Source of the DNA: CAYUMU01 sp964445985
GTDB taxonomy: Bacteria; Planctomycetota; Planctomycetia; Pirellulales; S012-138
Length of the DNA: 63,079 nt
Assembly: GCA_964445985.1 (NCBI GenBank)
Contig: CAYUMU010000030.1
Coordinates: 1-63,079, forward strand
Direction: 5' to 3'
Shown: piece after piece, positions 1 through 7,866 of the stretch
Layout of the letters: every line of letters starts with the position of its first letter
Position numbering within the stretch: the first letter of the stretch is position 1
The notes under the pieces: generated by a model
Seen by the model: only the letters and a program-made list of their open reading frames with translations
What the model was told of the DNA's origin: nothing
Databases searched by the model: none
Made by a program: the position numbers and the translations under genes

Positions 1-2
1 TG

Positions 3-215
3 GAACTGGCCTGCTGGGACGAGCCGGCCGAGCAGCTCGTCGACCGTAGCGACCGTCCCTGGGACAACCCGGCGCGGCGGCCCTCGCACGCCGACCGCAG
101 ACGAAGAATTGCCCGCGAAATGCTGCGAAAAGAATTCTTGAGCGATCTACCCGAGAACCCTGAACAAGCGAAAATCCGAGCACGCCTGGAACGCCTGCTG
201 TCCCTCGCCGTTTGA
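3..215 (+). CDS. C-terminal fragment of an unknown protein (5' end outside window)
   Basis: An open frame with no start runs from the window edge to TGA at 213-215, giving about 70 residues. It is rich in Arg, Glu and Leu, with a basic stretch (RRPSHADRRRRIAREMLRKE) followed by an amphipathic helix, RARLERLLSLAV, at the end. The composition would suit the tail of a transposase or a DNA-binding protein, but I do not recognise the family. The frame has normal high-GC codon use, so I take it as coding. Confidence 0.45.
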   Translation, partial: ELACWDEPAEQLVDRSDRPWDNPARRPSHADRRRRIAREMLRKEFLSDLPENPEQAKIRARLERLLSLAV

Positions 216-240
216 AGAAAACGGAATGACAGGAAGCCGC

Positions 241-610
241 CTAAAGTGCAGATAGGCAACAAACCGGCGGACCCACGGAATTATTGAAAGTTGCGCCACT
301 AACCTCCGCATCCGGAATTGGGCACGTCGCTATATCGCCATTTTTCTCGGGGAATTTTGACATTTTTCGTGTACCGACTGGAACAAAAGCGGCGGTTAGC
401 GGCGCAGGAGTCAATAAAATCGCTCTCTGTAATGATTTCGCGAACTCGCCCGGCACCGCGACTAATCATTTGGATCAATCTAAGACTTTCTAAAGCCGTG
501 AATTTTCCAGCCCCGTTCTTCCCTAGTATCAATGCCGAATGCTGGCCTTTTAGGTCCAACGTAAAGTTTTCAAGGCAGCGATAATTGTGAACGTACAACC
601 GATCAATCAT
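241..610 (-). pseudogene. Remnant of an AAA15-type (RecF/OLD-like) ATPase
   Basis: The first ~70 residues read MIDRLYVHNYRCLENFTLDL and then GKNGAGKFTALESLR, the N-terminus of AAA_15/AAA_21 ABC-type ATPases. The reading then leaves the family pattern and stops after 103 codons, whereas the family usually has 350-450 residues with a signature motif, Walker B and switch His, none of which is present. The Walker A has Phe where the Ser/Thr after GK should be, which would abolish Mg-ATP binding. Local GC is lower than in neighbouring genes. The evidence favours a decayed, horizontally acquired gene. It is not recF, whose N-terminus differs. Confidence 0.6.
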
Positions 611-682
611 AACGGCATCCGTTAACTTTCAAACCTTAATGTGTACGTCGGCAGAATTCTTACGCCGAGATTTTTGCTCACC

Positions 683-3301
683 TCATACATCCAAGTTCTT
701 CACCTCCAGCGCGTGCTTCTCAATAAATTCCCGGCGGGGTTCCACCTTGTCGCCCATGAGGATGCGGAAGATGTCGTCGGCGGCGCTGGCGTCGGCCATG
801 GTGATTTGGCGGAGCGTGCGGTTGGCTGGGTCGAGGGTGGTTTCGCGGAGCTCTTCCGCATTCATTTCGCCCAGGCCTTTGAAGCGGGTGATGCTGAGGC
901 CTTTTTCGCCGGCGGCGCGAATGGCGGCTGGCAGGGCGCGGAGGTCGTCGAGTGGGGTTTGGCTCTCGCCGCGGTGGAAGATATAGCGCGGGGTTTGCTT
1001 GCCGGTGCGTTGCTGGGGAATCAGCGATTGGATGCTGAAGCCAAGGTCGGCCAGGTCTTTGAGGCGGGAGTTGATGGCGCGAACCTCGTGCAGTTCGACA
1101 ATATGCACGGTGACTTGGCCGTTGCTGGCTTCCTCACTGGCTTCGCCGTTGGCGGGCGCGCCGTCTTTTCCATCGACGGCCGGAATATCTTCCGACGGCG
1201 CCACCTTGGCCTCAAATTCGGCCTGGTGCAGTTTGAGGAATTCATCCAGCTCCTGGCGGCTGGCGAACCAGTGTTCGTGGGGGCCATGGAAGACGTGGAA
1301 CACCGGCAATTCGCCCGCGGCGTTGAGCATTTCGGCATGCCGGCGGAGACTGACGCCGCGGCGTTCCATGGTGACGATCGATTCTTCGATCGCGGCCAGG
1401 GCCAGCACCAGCCGCGTCATGGTGTCGTCTGCCACGCGGGGACCGTCTTCTTGCTCGAGCGAGGCTTCTTCCAAGCCCATGCTGAGGAGCTGACGGCGCA
1501 TTTCTTCTTCGGTCTGCACGTAATAGGTATTTTTCTTTTGCTTCACCCGGAACAGCGGCGGCTGGGCAATATAGACATGGCCACCGTTGATGAGGTGATA
1601 CATTTGACGATAGAAGAACGTGAGCAGCAGCGTGCGAATGTGTGAGCCGTCGATGTCGGCGTCGCACATGATCACCACTTTGTTATAGCGGCGACGACTG
1701 AGGTCGAGGTCTTCGCCAATGCCAGCGCCGATGGCGGAAATCATGCTGCGAACTTCTTCGTTGGCCAGCACTTTATCTTCACGCGATTTATAGGCATTGA
1801 TGATCTTGCCGCGAAGCGGAAGAATCGCCTGAAATTCGCGGATGCGGCCGCCTTCGGCGCTGCCGCCGGCCGACTGGCCTTCAACCAGGTAGAGCTCGCA
1901 CTTATCGACTTCGCGGCTGGTGCAATCGCGGAGTTTGCCGGGCAGGCCGCCGCCGGAGAGGGCGCCCTTGCGTTCGCGGAGCAGGGCCTTGGCTTTGCGG
2001 GCCGCTTCGCGAGCTTCGGCGGCCAGCACGCCTTTGGAGACGATGATCTTGGCCGTTTTGGGATGTTCTTCGAGATATTTGCCGAGGTACTCGCCCACGG
2101 CGCTGTTCATGATGCCTTCGATTTCGCCGTTGCCTAGCTTGGTTTTGGTTTGACCTTCAAACTGGGGGTGGGCCACGCGCATGCTGATCACGGCGGTAAT
2201 GCCTTCGCGGAAATCGTCGCCGGTGGGCACGATATCCTTGAAGATATTTTCTTTCTTGCCGTAGTTATTGAGCGTGCGCGTCAGAGCGGAGCGGAAGCCG
2301 GAGACATGGGTGCCCCCTTCTTTGGTGCAGATATTATTGACATAGGAATGAACATTTTCGGTGTACTCGCCGGAGTACTGAATGGCCACCTCGTAGCCGA
2401 CACCTTCCTCGGTTTCGCCGGCGATATAGATGATGTCGTTGTGCAGAGCGTCGCTAGCGCGATTGAGATGTTCGACGAATTCGATGATGCCGCGTTTGTA
2501 GTGGAATTCTTCGCCGGCGCCGGTGCGCTCATCCTTGAAGCGAATCTTGACACCCCGATTGAGAAACGCCAGTTCTTGCAGGCGTTTATAGAGCGTGTCG
2601 TAAATGAAGATGGTGGTTTGAAAGACGGTGCCGTCGGGCTTGAAGGTGGTTTTGGTGCCGCGCTTGGTGGTAGCGCCGGCGCGGACGATGGGGCCTTGAG
2701 GTTCACCCCGCTCGTACTCTTGCTGCCACACCACGCCATCGCGATGGACTTCCACCTCGCACCATTCGGAGAGAAAGTTGACGACGGTCACGCCTACCCC
2801 ATGAAGTCCGCCGGACGTTTGATAGGCGCCTTTTTGGAACTTGCCGCCGAACTTGAGCACGGTCATCACGCCTTCAAGCGTGGAGACATCGCGGCCGAGT
2901 TCTTCGGTCAGGCCGGGGTGGTTATCGACGGGGATGCCGCGGCCGTCGTCTTCCACGGTAACGGAGCCATCGGCATTGATGGTGACGGAAATGGACTTGG
3001 CGAAGTTGGCCATGGCTTCGTCAATGGAGTTATCGACGACTTCGTAGACCAGGTGATGCAGGCCGCGCGAGCCGGTATCGCCGATATACATGCTAGGGCG
3101 TTCGCGCACGTGCTGCAGGTCGGAAAGATGCTGCAGGTCGGCGCTGGTATAGGCGTCGTTGGCGCGGCGCTCCAGGAGGAACTCGTGCTGGCCGTCTTGC
3201 GGCTGGTCTTCGGGTGATGAGCCGCCGGGCTGGTCTTGAGGCTGATCGGCCGTGTTTTCGGGGTTTTGCTCGTCGCCCGGTTGTTGTGTTTCGTCCGCCA
3301 T
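683..3301 (-). CDS. gyrB: DNA gyrase subunit B
   Basis: ATP-dependent subunit of gyrase, which introduces negative supercoils with GyrA. The 872-residue product has an acidic, Gln/Pro-rich N-terminal extension of ~50 residues, the GHKL ATPase (DNSIDEAMA; DDGRGIP; QTSGGLHGVGVTVVN), the transducer domain, the TOPRIM domain (E474, then CDADIDGSHIRTLL) and the C-terminal GyrA-binding segment (ITRFKGLGEMNAEEL). An insert of ~140 residues interrupts TOPRIM, as in long Gram-negative GyrB. The usual EGDSAGGSA reads EGQSAGGSA, so Q476 replaces the Asp of the quinolone pocket. The ATG at 3301 follows an AAAGG ribosome site. It is the last gene of the dnaA-dnaN-dciA-gyrB run. Confidence 0.97.
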   Translation of the reverse strand: MADETQQPGDEQNPENTADQPQDQPGGSSPEDQPQDGQHEFLLERRANDAYTSADLQHLSDLQHVRERPSMYIGDTGSRGLHHLVYEVVDNSIDEAMANFAKSISVTINADGSVTVEDDGRGIPVDNHPGLTEELGRDVSTLEGVMTVLKFGGKFQKGAYQTSGGLHGVGVTVVNFLSEWCEVEVHRDGVVWQQEYERGEPQGPIVRAGATTKRGTKTTFKPDGTVFQTTIFIYDTLYKRLQELAFLNRGVKIRFKDERTGAGEEFHYKRGIIEFVEHLNRASDALHNDIIYIAGETEEGVGYEVAIQYSGEYTENVHSYVNNICTKEGGTHVSGFRSALTRTLNNYGKKENIFKDIVPTGDDFREGITAVISMRVAHPQFEGQTKTKLGNGEIEGIMNSAVGEYLGKYLEEHPKTAKIIVSKGVLAAEAREAARKAKALLRERKGALSGGGLPGKLRDCTSREVDKCELYLVEGQSAGGSAEGGRIREFQAILPLRGKIINAYKSREDKVLANEEVRSMISAIGAGIGEDLDLSRRRYNKVVIMCDADIDGSHIRTLLLTFFYRQMYHLINGGHVYIAQPPLFRVKQKKNTYYVQTEEEMRRQLLSMGLEEASLEQEDGPRVADDTMTRLVLALAAIEESIVTMERRGVSLRRHAEMLNAAGELPVFHVFHGPHEHWFASRQELDEFLKLHQAEFEAKVAPSEDIPAVDGKDGAPANGEASEEASNGQVTVHIVELHEVRAINSRLKDLADLGFSIQSLIPQQRTGKQTPRYIFHRGESQTPLDDLRALPAAIRAAGEKGLSITRFKGLGEMNAEELRETTLDPANRTLRQITMADASAADDIFRILMGDKVEPRREFIEKHALEVKNLDV

Positions 3302-3360
3302 GGGTCGGTTACCTTTCAGCCGCTGGCGCGTGGCGAAGAGTCGCTACGCGAGGGGGGCCT

Positions 3361-3394
3361 GGTTGTAGTTGGTGGCTGGTAGCTAGTGGCTGGT
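3361..3394. repeat. Short degenerate TAGTGGCTGGT-type repeat in the gyrB leader
   Basis: Iterations of GGTGGCTGGTAGCTAGTGGC lie 60-93 bp upstream of the gyrB start. The same motif recurs at 17237-17264 and 35717-35780, each time just upstream of a minus-strand start codon. Confidence 0.5.
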
Positions 3395-3486
3395 TTGAAG
3401 AAGTTAGTCGCTAGCTTCACTAGAGGTAGCGCTTGAGCGCCGCGAACATGATGGTTTGCTCTATGTTGTTGTGGATATATTTCTAT

Positions 3487-3792
3487 TCATTTGAGCGGGC
3501 CGACGCGGAAGCGGAGATCGCTGATTTTGGCGTCGGGGAGTTCGCCGCACAGGCTTTGGAGCAATTCTGCTTTGCGGTAGGTGAGTTCTTGCACGAGCAC
3601 CGAATTGGCAACAATGATTTCGAGCTTACCCCGCTTGATGACCGATACGCGGGTGAAGCGGCCGGCCAATTCGCCGGCGACGCGTTGCCACACGTCGGCC
3701 AACGATTGAGCGGCTTGCACGCGGGCATAGCCGGTGCGGGCCATCAATTCGCCGAGGATATCGCCAATGCGTTCCGGTGGTCGTTGCGCCAT
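3487..3792 (-). CDS. dciA: DciA (DUF721) replicative-helicase operator
   Basis: The 101-residue protein matches the DUF721 family: N-terminal IGDILGELMARTGYARVQAA, then the conserved W in LADVWQRVAGELAGRFTRV, then KHL-like LEIIVANSVLVQELTYRKAELL. DciA is the ancestral partner that helps load DnaB in bacteria lacking DnaC or DnaI. Its position between dnaN and gyrB agrees with a replication role. DUF721 sits next to recF or gyrB in many genomes; here recF is missing. The ATG at 3792 gives the expected KH-fold length. Confidence 0.88.
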   Translation of the reverse strand: MAQRPPERIGDILGELMARTGYARVQAAQSLADVWQRVAGELAGRFTRVSVIKRGKLEIIVANSVLVQELTYRKAELLQSLCGELPDAKISDLRFRVGPLK

Positions 3793-3905
3793 TTCCGTGC
3801 GGGGAATGAGTCTTCCGTGCCGTGATAAAATCTATGTATTCGCCAGGGCGACATGCGTCGATCCAGGTGGAGGAGTCCGTACCGCCGCAAGCACCCCCAC
3901 CCCGG

Positions 3906-3928
3906 CCCTCCCCCGTCAAGGGGGAGGG
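3906..3928. repeat. CCCTCCCCC...GGGGGAGGG palindrome
   Basis: A 9-bp perfect stem with a 5-nt loop lies between the dnaN stop and the dciA start. No U-tract follows on either strand, so it looks like a dispersed palindrome and not a terminator. Confidence 0.5.
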
Positions 3929-3942
3929 AGAGTTTGCTCTAC

Positions 3943-5061
3943 TTAACGGTCTCGCGCCAGCGGCATGATTACATATTCGAAACCGTCTTCGGTGCGACAG
4001 ACGGCCGGGTCGGCGGAGCTGCTGATATGGAAGGTAAAGCTTTGTTGACTATCGAGAACCTTGAGAAAATCGATCACATAGCGCGGATCGAGCATGATTT
4101 TGATTTCTTCGCCTTCGTAGCCGATCGGGAGTTCCACTTGGGCTTCGCCCACATCGGCGGCGTTGCCCGAGAGGACGAGGCGACCATCGCCGAAGGTGAA
4201 ATCGATGCCACGACTATCGTCGTTGGTGGCAATAGCGGCCTGGCGCACGGCGGCATAGGTGGGGCCAACCATCATTTCGATGGCTTCGCCGCGACCCGGT
4301 TTGGGGATGACGTCGCGCCATTTGGGGAAGCGGCCCTCGACCAGCCGCGCCGAGATGATTGCCCTGGGCGTGCGCACGAGAATGTCGTTGTCGCGGGTGG
4401 CGATGGCAACTTCGGCGTCGCTCTCGCTGAGCGTGCGCTCGATAACGTGCATGGCCCTGGAGGGCACGATCGTGGCCTGTTCGGCGGTGGAGTGCCCGCC
4501 CACGCTACTCGACTTGCCGGCCATTTTGGCCAGGCGGCGCCCATCGGTGCCGACGGCGATGATGTTGTCGGCGGTCATTTCCAGCAGCACGCCGCCCAGG
4601 GCATACCGGGTGCTTTCGTTATCGGTGGCGAAGGCGGTGCGGCGGATGAGCTCTTTGAGCAGCCGGGCGGACACTTCGTGGTAAGTTTGCTCTTCGAAGC
4701 CAATCACCGCGGGAAATTCGTCGGGGTTGACCGAGGGGAGATCGAACCGGGAGCGCTGGCCGCGAACCCGGAGGTGATCGCCGTCGGCTTCGAGCTTGAG
4801 GGTTTCATCGGTGCTTTCGCGGAGGATGGCGCCGAACTTGGCCAGGGGGAGCAGCACCGTGCCGGGGGCTTCGACCAGGCAGTCGGAAGCCTCCACGCGG
4901 ATGCCCAGCTCCAGATCGGTGGCGAGCAGCGTGCAGCGATCGATGCGGGCTTCGAGCTTGATGTTTTGCAGCACCGGCTTGGGGGTATTTCTGCCTGGCG
5001 CCACCGCGGCCGCTGTTTGAAATGCGGCCCAAAGCTTCTCGCGGTTCGCTTCAATCTTCAT
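3943..5061 (-). CDS. dnaN: DNA polymerase III beta subunit (sliding clamp)
   Basis: The ring-shaped processivity clamp, 372 residues (family about 366-378), starts MKIEANREKLWAAFQTAAAV and ends with EDGFEYVIMPLARDR, the clamp's typical C-terminus (MPM/MPLR). The three repeated clamp domains are recognisable, for example TDLELGIRV in domain 1 and ALGGVLLEM plus VGTDGRRLA in domain 2. ATG 5061 follows an AGGAAAG ribosome site. It lies downstream of the candidate oriC and upstream of dciA, all on the minus strand. Confidence 0.97.
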   Translation of the reverse strand: MKIEANREKLWAAFQTAAAVAPGRNTPKPVLQNIKLEARIDRCTLLATDLELGIRVEASDCLVEAPGTVLLPLAKFGAILRESTDETLKLEADGDHLRVRGQRSRFDLPSVNPDEFPAVIGFEEQTYHEVSARLLKELIRRTAFATDNESTRYALGGVLLEMTADNIIAVGTDGRRLAKMAGKSSSVGGHSTAEQATIVPSRAMHVIERTLSESDAEVAIATRDNDILVRTPRAIISARLVEGRFPKWRDVIPKPGRGEAIEMMVGPTYAAVRQAAIATNDDSRGIDFTFGDGRLVLSGNAADVGEAQVELPIGYEGEEIKIMLDPRYVIDFLKVLDSQQSFTFHISSSADPAVCRTEDGFEYVIMPLARDR

Positions 5062-5098
5062 GGCTTTCCTGTCTCTCTCACTCTTAATTTATATTCTT

Positions 5099-5107
5099 TA
5101 GTAGTAG
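5099..5107 (+). promoter_or_regulatory. Three TAG triplets, candidate DnaA-trio element
   Basis: TAGTAGTAG flanked by AT-rich sequence. In the basal unwinding system of bacterial origins, DnaA-trios are 3'-GAT-5' repeats (5'-TAG on the strand read here) beside the melting site. The nearest good DnaA box is about 100 bp away, farther than in Bacillus subtilis, so this is a candidate only. Confidence 0.35.
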
Positions 5108-5208
5108 TTAATATGCGAGCCGTGGGTGGGTGCCCAACGCGAGCGGTGTTAACTATGTAAGTTTTTACATGCAAATAATTTACGTCGCTCGCCCCCAGTC
5201 CAATTGGC

Positions 5209-5217
5209 GGTGGATAA
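5209..5217 (-). promoter_or_regulatory. DnaA-box-like 9-mer
   Basis: Reads TTATCCACC on the minus strand, 8 of 9 matches to TTATCCACA, inside the dnaA-dnaN gap. Confidence 0.5.
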
Positions 5218-5423
5218 GTTGGCGATACGCTGTTGGTGGCCTGACGGCCGGCGGTCGACAACTGGGCGGGGCTGGTTGCTTGGCTGGCCGGGCTGTTGGT
5301 GGCCGTTGAAGGGGGTCTCGGTTGTGAACAGGCTGCGAACAGGTTTTCCACGGACGATGGTCGCGGGCGCCGTGGTGGTAGCGTATTGACCGCGATAGCG
5401 ATTCAAGGCGCCCTGCTCGTGCA

Positions 5424-5475
5424 CTGGGTTCCCGCCCCCGTCTCCACGAGGGGCAGGCTCTTCGCGGGAATGACG
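5424..5475. repeat. REP-like repeat, TTCCCGC...GCGGGAATGACG family, copy 1
   Basis: Stem arms TTCCCGC and GCGGGAA enclose a Pro-Arg-rich-looking GC spacer. Close copies lie at 24712-24762 and 60095-60144, and a short relative at 7969-7996. This copy sits inside the candidate oriC. Confidence 0.7.
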
Positions 5476-5504
5476 GTTGCGGGTGCTGATGGAAGTTCCG
5501 ATTG

Positions 5505-6635
5505 TTATTCATGGGCAAGCACCTGCCGGGTAACATCTTGCACGGCTCGGCGGGCTTCGTCGTCGGTCTCCAGCAACTGGGCCACGCGGCGGCAGTTGTG
5601 CAGCACGGTGGTGTGATCGCGGTTGCCGAAGTACTTGCCAATTTGTTGCAGACTTTTGTCGGTGTAGAGCCGGGACAGGTACATGGCCAAGGCCCTGGCG
5701 CTGACCACGCCGCGCTGGCGGCTGGCGCTCTTCAAATCGGCCACGCGCAGCGAGTAATAGCGGGCGGCCCCGGCGGCCAAAATGTGCAGCGGAATGAGCG
5801 GACGGTCTTGGGCAGCTAGCACGCGGCGAACCTCGTCGACCGAGACCACATGGGTTGCGCCGCGGTGGGTTCCGCGTTGCGAGGCCAACTGTTGGATGGC
5901 TTCATAAAGTTCGGGCACGGTGCCACGGACACTTTCGGCCAGCAGCTGGCAGGCTTCGGGGCTGAGCTTCAGCCCTAGCAGACTGGCGGCTTCGGCCAGC
6001 AATGAGCTGCGAACGGGCAGATCGGGAGGGCAAAGCGGCAGCACCAGGCCAGCTTCGAGCCGGGTTTCCAAGGTCGCCTGCAAGCGGGCCATGCCGGGCG
6101 GCTGAGCCAAAGTAACCACTACCTGGCCGCCTCGAGCCACCACGGCATCGAGCATGCGTACCAGCTCTCCCTGGGCGGGCTTGCCGGAGAGGGTATCGAC
6201 ATCTTCCACCACCAGCAGATCGGCGCTGCGATGCGTGCGGCGTTTGACGGCAGCCTGGCGAGACGGCGAACCCGAGGCGTATTCGGCCGGCAGCTTTTTG
6301 CCTGAGATCACCACCACGTGGGCGGCGGGCCAGCGGGCTTGGAACTCGCGAACCAGGCCGAGGGCCACGTGCGTTTTGCCTACGTGCCGCGGGCCGTGCA
6401 GCACCAGCGGGTTGTAGTCGCGATTGCCCAGGCAAATGGCTTCGACGGCGGTGGCCAGCAGCTGTTCGCGCGGACCTCCCAGGAACGCACGCGAGGGCGA
6501 TTTTTTGCTTTCGCCTCGGGCGAACGAGTCAACTTCGGGCGGATTTGCCAGAAGCGGAATGCGGACTACGCCGTTAACCACAATGCGATCCGATGGAGAC
6601 CGGCAGAAAATGTTGGGAAGCAAGTTTTTCCACAC
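5505..6635 (-). CDS. dnaA: Chromosomal replication initiator DnaA, short form lacking domain I
   Basis: The 376 residues begin with only ~50 unassigned residues, then the AAA+ domain (FLGGPREQLLATAVEAICLG; YNPLVLHG; Walker A GPRHVGKT at 81-88; Walker B LLVVEDVDTL at 140-149) and the DNA-binding domain IV (ALAMYLSRLYTDKSLQQIG, then GNRDHTTVLH at 337-346, the DnaA signature). DnaA proteins usually have 440-520 residues; the DnaB-binding domain I and linker II are absent. Walker A and B both depart from the usual GGxGLGKTH and DD. The start codon is GTG at 6635 with no ribosome site. The next in-frame candidate is GTG at codon 19. Confidence 0.9.
   Translation of the reverse strand: MWKNLLPNIFCRSPSDRIVVNGVVRIPLLANPPEVDSFARGESKKSPSRAFLGGPREQLLATAVEAICLGNRDYNPLVLHGPRHVGKTHVALGLVREFQARWPAAHVVVISGKKLPAEYASGSPSRQAAVKRRTHRSADLLVVEDVDTLSGKPAQGELVRMLDAVVARGGQVVVTLAQPPGMARLQATLETRLEAGLVLPLCPPDLPVRSSLLAEAASLLGLKLSPEACQLLAESVRGTVPELYEAIQQLASQRGTHRGATHVVSVDEVRRVLAAQDRPLIPLHILAAGAARYYSLRVADLKSASRQRGVVSARALAMYLSRLYTDKSLQQIGKYFGNRDHTTVLHNCRRVAQLLETDDEARRAVQDVTRQVLAHE
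6626..6634 (+). promoter_or_regulatory. DnaA-box-like 9-mer overlapping the dnaA start
   Basis: TTTTCCACA matches TTATCCACA at 8 of 9 positions and covers the first codons of dnaA, next to the predicted transcription start. Binding there would allow autorepression, as known for other dnaA genes. Confidence 0.4.
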
Positions 6636-6641
6636 TAAGGA

Positions 6642-6650
6642 ATTGTATCA
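6642..6650 (-). promoter_or_regulatory. Extended -10 promoter candidate for dnaA (leaderless)
   Basis: Minus-strand TGATACAAT is an extended -10 (TGn plus TACAAT, 5 of 6 to TATAAT). It ends 6 nt before the GTG start, which would place the transcript start at or near the initiation codon. This agrees with the missing Shine-Dalgarno. No clear -35 box is seen. Confidence 0.4.
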
Positions 6651-6660
6651 AAATTCCAAT

Positions 6661-7860
6661 TCAACCGCGAGTCTTGCCCATTAAATTCCTAGCGCCGATC
6701 GCATTTTGTAAGTTATTTACCACCAATGAGATACGTCGAGCGCTTTCTTCGGCTTCGGCTGGCGTGCCGTGGGCTCCCCAACTGAAGCGCAGCGCGCTAT
6801 CCCAAGCCGCCTCGCCCACCCCCATTGCCACCAGGCAAGGCGAGGGATCGCTGGAGCCACTGGCACAGGCCGAACCGGTAGAGCAGGCAATGCCAGCCAG
6901 GTCGAGCGCCATCAGCAGCGACTGCCGGTTGCAGCCCAGGAAGGAAATGTTGCTGGTGTGGGGCAGGCGCGGGGCAGCGCGACCATGAATTTCGATGTTC
7001 AGCCCCTGGGCAAGCAAGGCTTGTTCGAAGCCATCGCGGACGGTTGCCATGCGCGCGGCCCGCTCGTTGGCTTCTTCGGCCCAGGCGCGGAGGGCCATGT
7101 GCATGCCGACCGCCAGGGTGACCGGTTCGGTGCCGGGCCGCAGGGCATTTTGTTGAAAGCCCCCGAAAAGCTGGGGGTGCAGCTTCACGCCTGTCCTCAG
7201 TAGCAGGCCGCCAATGCCACGAGGGCCGTGGAACTTGTGGGCGGAAAAGGTGAGAGCGTCGACGCCAAGCGAGGCGAAGTTCACGGGCAGCTTGCCCACC
7301 ACTTGCACGGCATCGGTGTGCATCAGGGCCTGGTTGTTGTGAGCGATGGCGGCGAGGTCGGCCACGGGCTGGAGCACGCCGGTTTCGTTGTTGCCGAGCA
7401 TCACGCTCACAAGTTGCGGCGGGTGACCCGCTTCGAGCGAGGCGGAGAGGAGTGGATCGAGCTCGGTGGCGCGCGTGACTCCGAGCCTATCCACCCCCAG
7501 GCGGGCGACATGCGTGCCGTGGCTTTCCAAAAAATCGGCGGTCTCCGCCACGCTGGGGTGTTCGATGGCGGAAACCACGAGCGAGGCATTCTTTTCAGGT
7601 AGTAGGCCACGCAGCGCTAAGTTATTGGCTTCGGTGCCGCCGCTGGTGAAGATGAGTTGATCGGCCGGGTTGCCCAGGCGGGCGCCGAGCAGTTGGGCCA
7701 TGCCTTCGCGGGCGTCTTCCAGCACTTGCCGGGCTTTGCGGCCGGCGGCGTGTTGGCTGGCCGGGTTGGCATAGCCAGCGCGGTCGCACTCGGCCATGGC
7801 CTCGATGACTTCTGGCAGTGGCGGGGTTGTGGCGTTATGGTCGAGGTAGAGCGGTTGCAT
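6661..7860 (-). CDS. Cysteine desulfurase (NifS/IscS family)
   Basis: PLP enzyme that takes sulfur from cysteine for Fe-S clusters or tRNA thiolation. It has 399 residues. Seen: YLDHNATTPP at the N-terminus, FTSGGTEANNLAL, His101 in SAIEHPS, the PLP lysine K209 in SAHKFHGPRG, and the mobile catalytic loop GSACASGS with C332. Its stop lies 25 bp before dnaA, so read-through into dnaA is possible. Which desulfurase class it belongs to (NifS, IscS or housekeeping) cannot be decided from sequence alone; no scaffold gene is nearby. Confidence 0.93.
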   Translation of the reverse strand: MQPLYLDHNATTPPLPEVIEAMAECDRAGYANPASQHAAGRKARQVLEDAREGMAQLLGARLGNPADQLIFTSGGTEANNLALRGLLPEKNASLVVSAIEHPSVAETADFLESHGTHVARLGVDRLGVTRATELDPLLSASLEAGHPPQLVSVMLGNNETGVLQPVADLAAIAHNNQALMHTDAVQVVGKLPVNFASLGVDALTFSAHKFHGPRGIGGLLLRTGVKLHPQLFGGFQQNALRPGTEPVTLAVGMHMALRAWAEEANERAARMATVRDGFEQALLAQGLNIEIHGRAAPRLPHTSNISFLGCNRQSLLMALDLAGIACSTGSACASGSSDPSPCLVAMGVGEAAWDSALRFSWGAHGTPAEAEESARRISLVVNNLQNAIGARNLMGKTRG

Positions 7861-7866
7861 GGGTTG

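Larger units (their letters stand above)
5062..5504. other. dnaA-dnaN intergenic region, candidate oriC
   Basis: This 443-bp non-coding gap is the usual oriC site in bacteria with the dnaA-dnaN order. Near dnaN (5080-5114) it has an AT-rich tract containing three consecutive TAG triplets, and a second AT-rich patch at 5150-5185. DnaA-box-like 9-mers occur at 5209-5217 (GGTGGATAA, 8/9 to TGTGGATAA) and 5344-5352 (TTTTCCACG, 7/9). The heptamer GAACAGG occurs twice, directly before the second box. A dispersed repeat (5424-5475) occupies the dnaA-proximal end. No credible ORF is seen. Confidence 0.6.

Noticed and set aside
641..1645. Long plus-strand frame opposite gyrB
   Set aside because: Antisense of a certain gene, typical high-GC mirror frame with no domain and no ribosome site. 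The same applies to long frames opposite dnaN, the SPFH genes, the ABC permease and purL.
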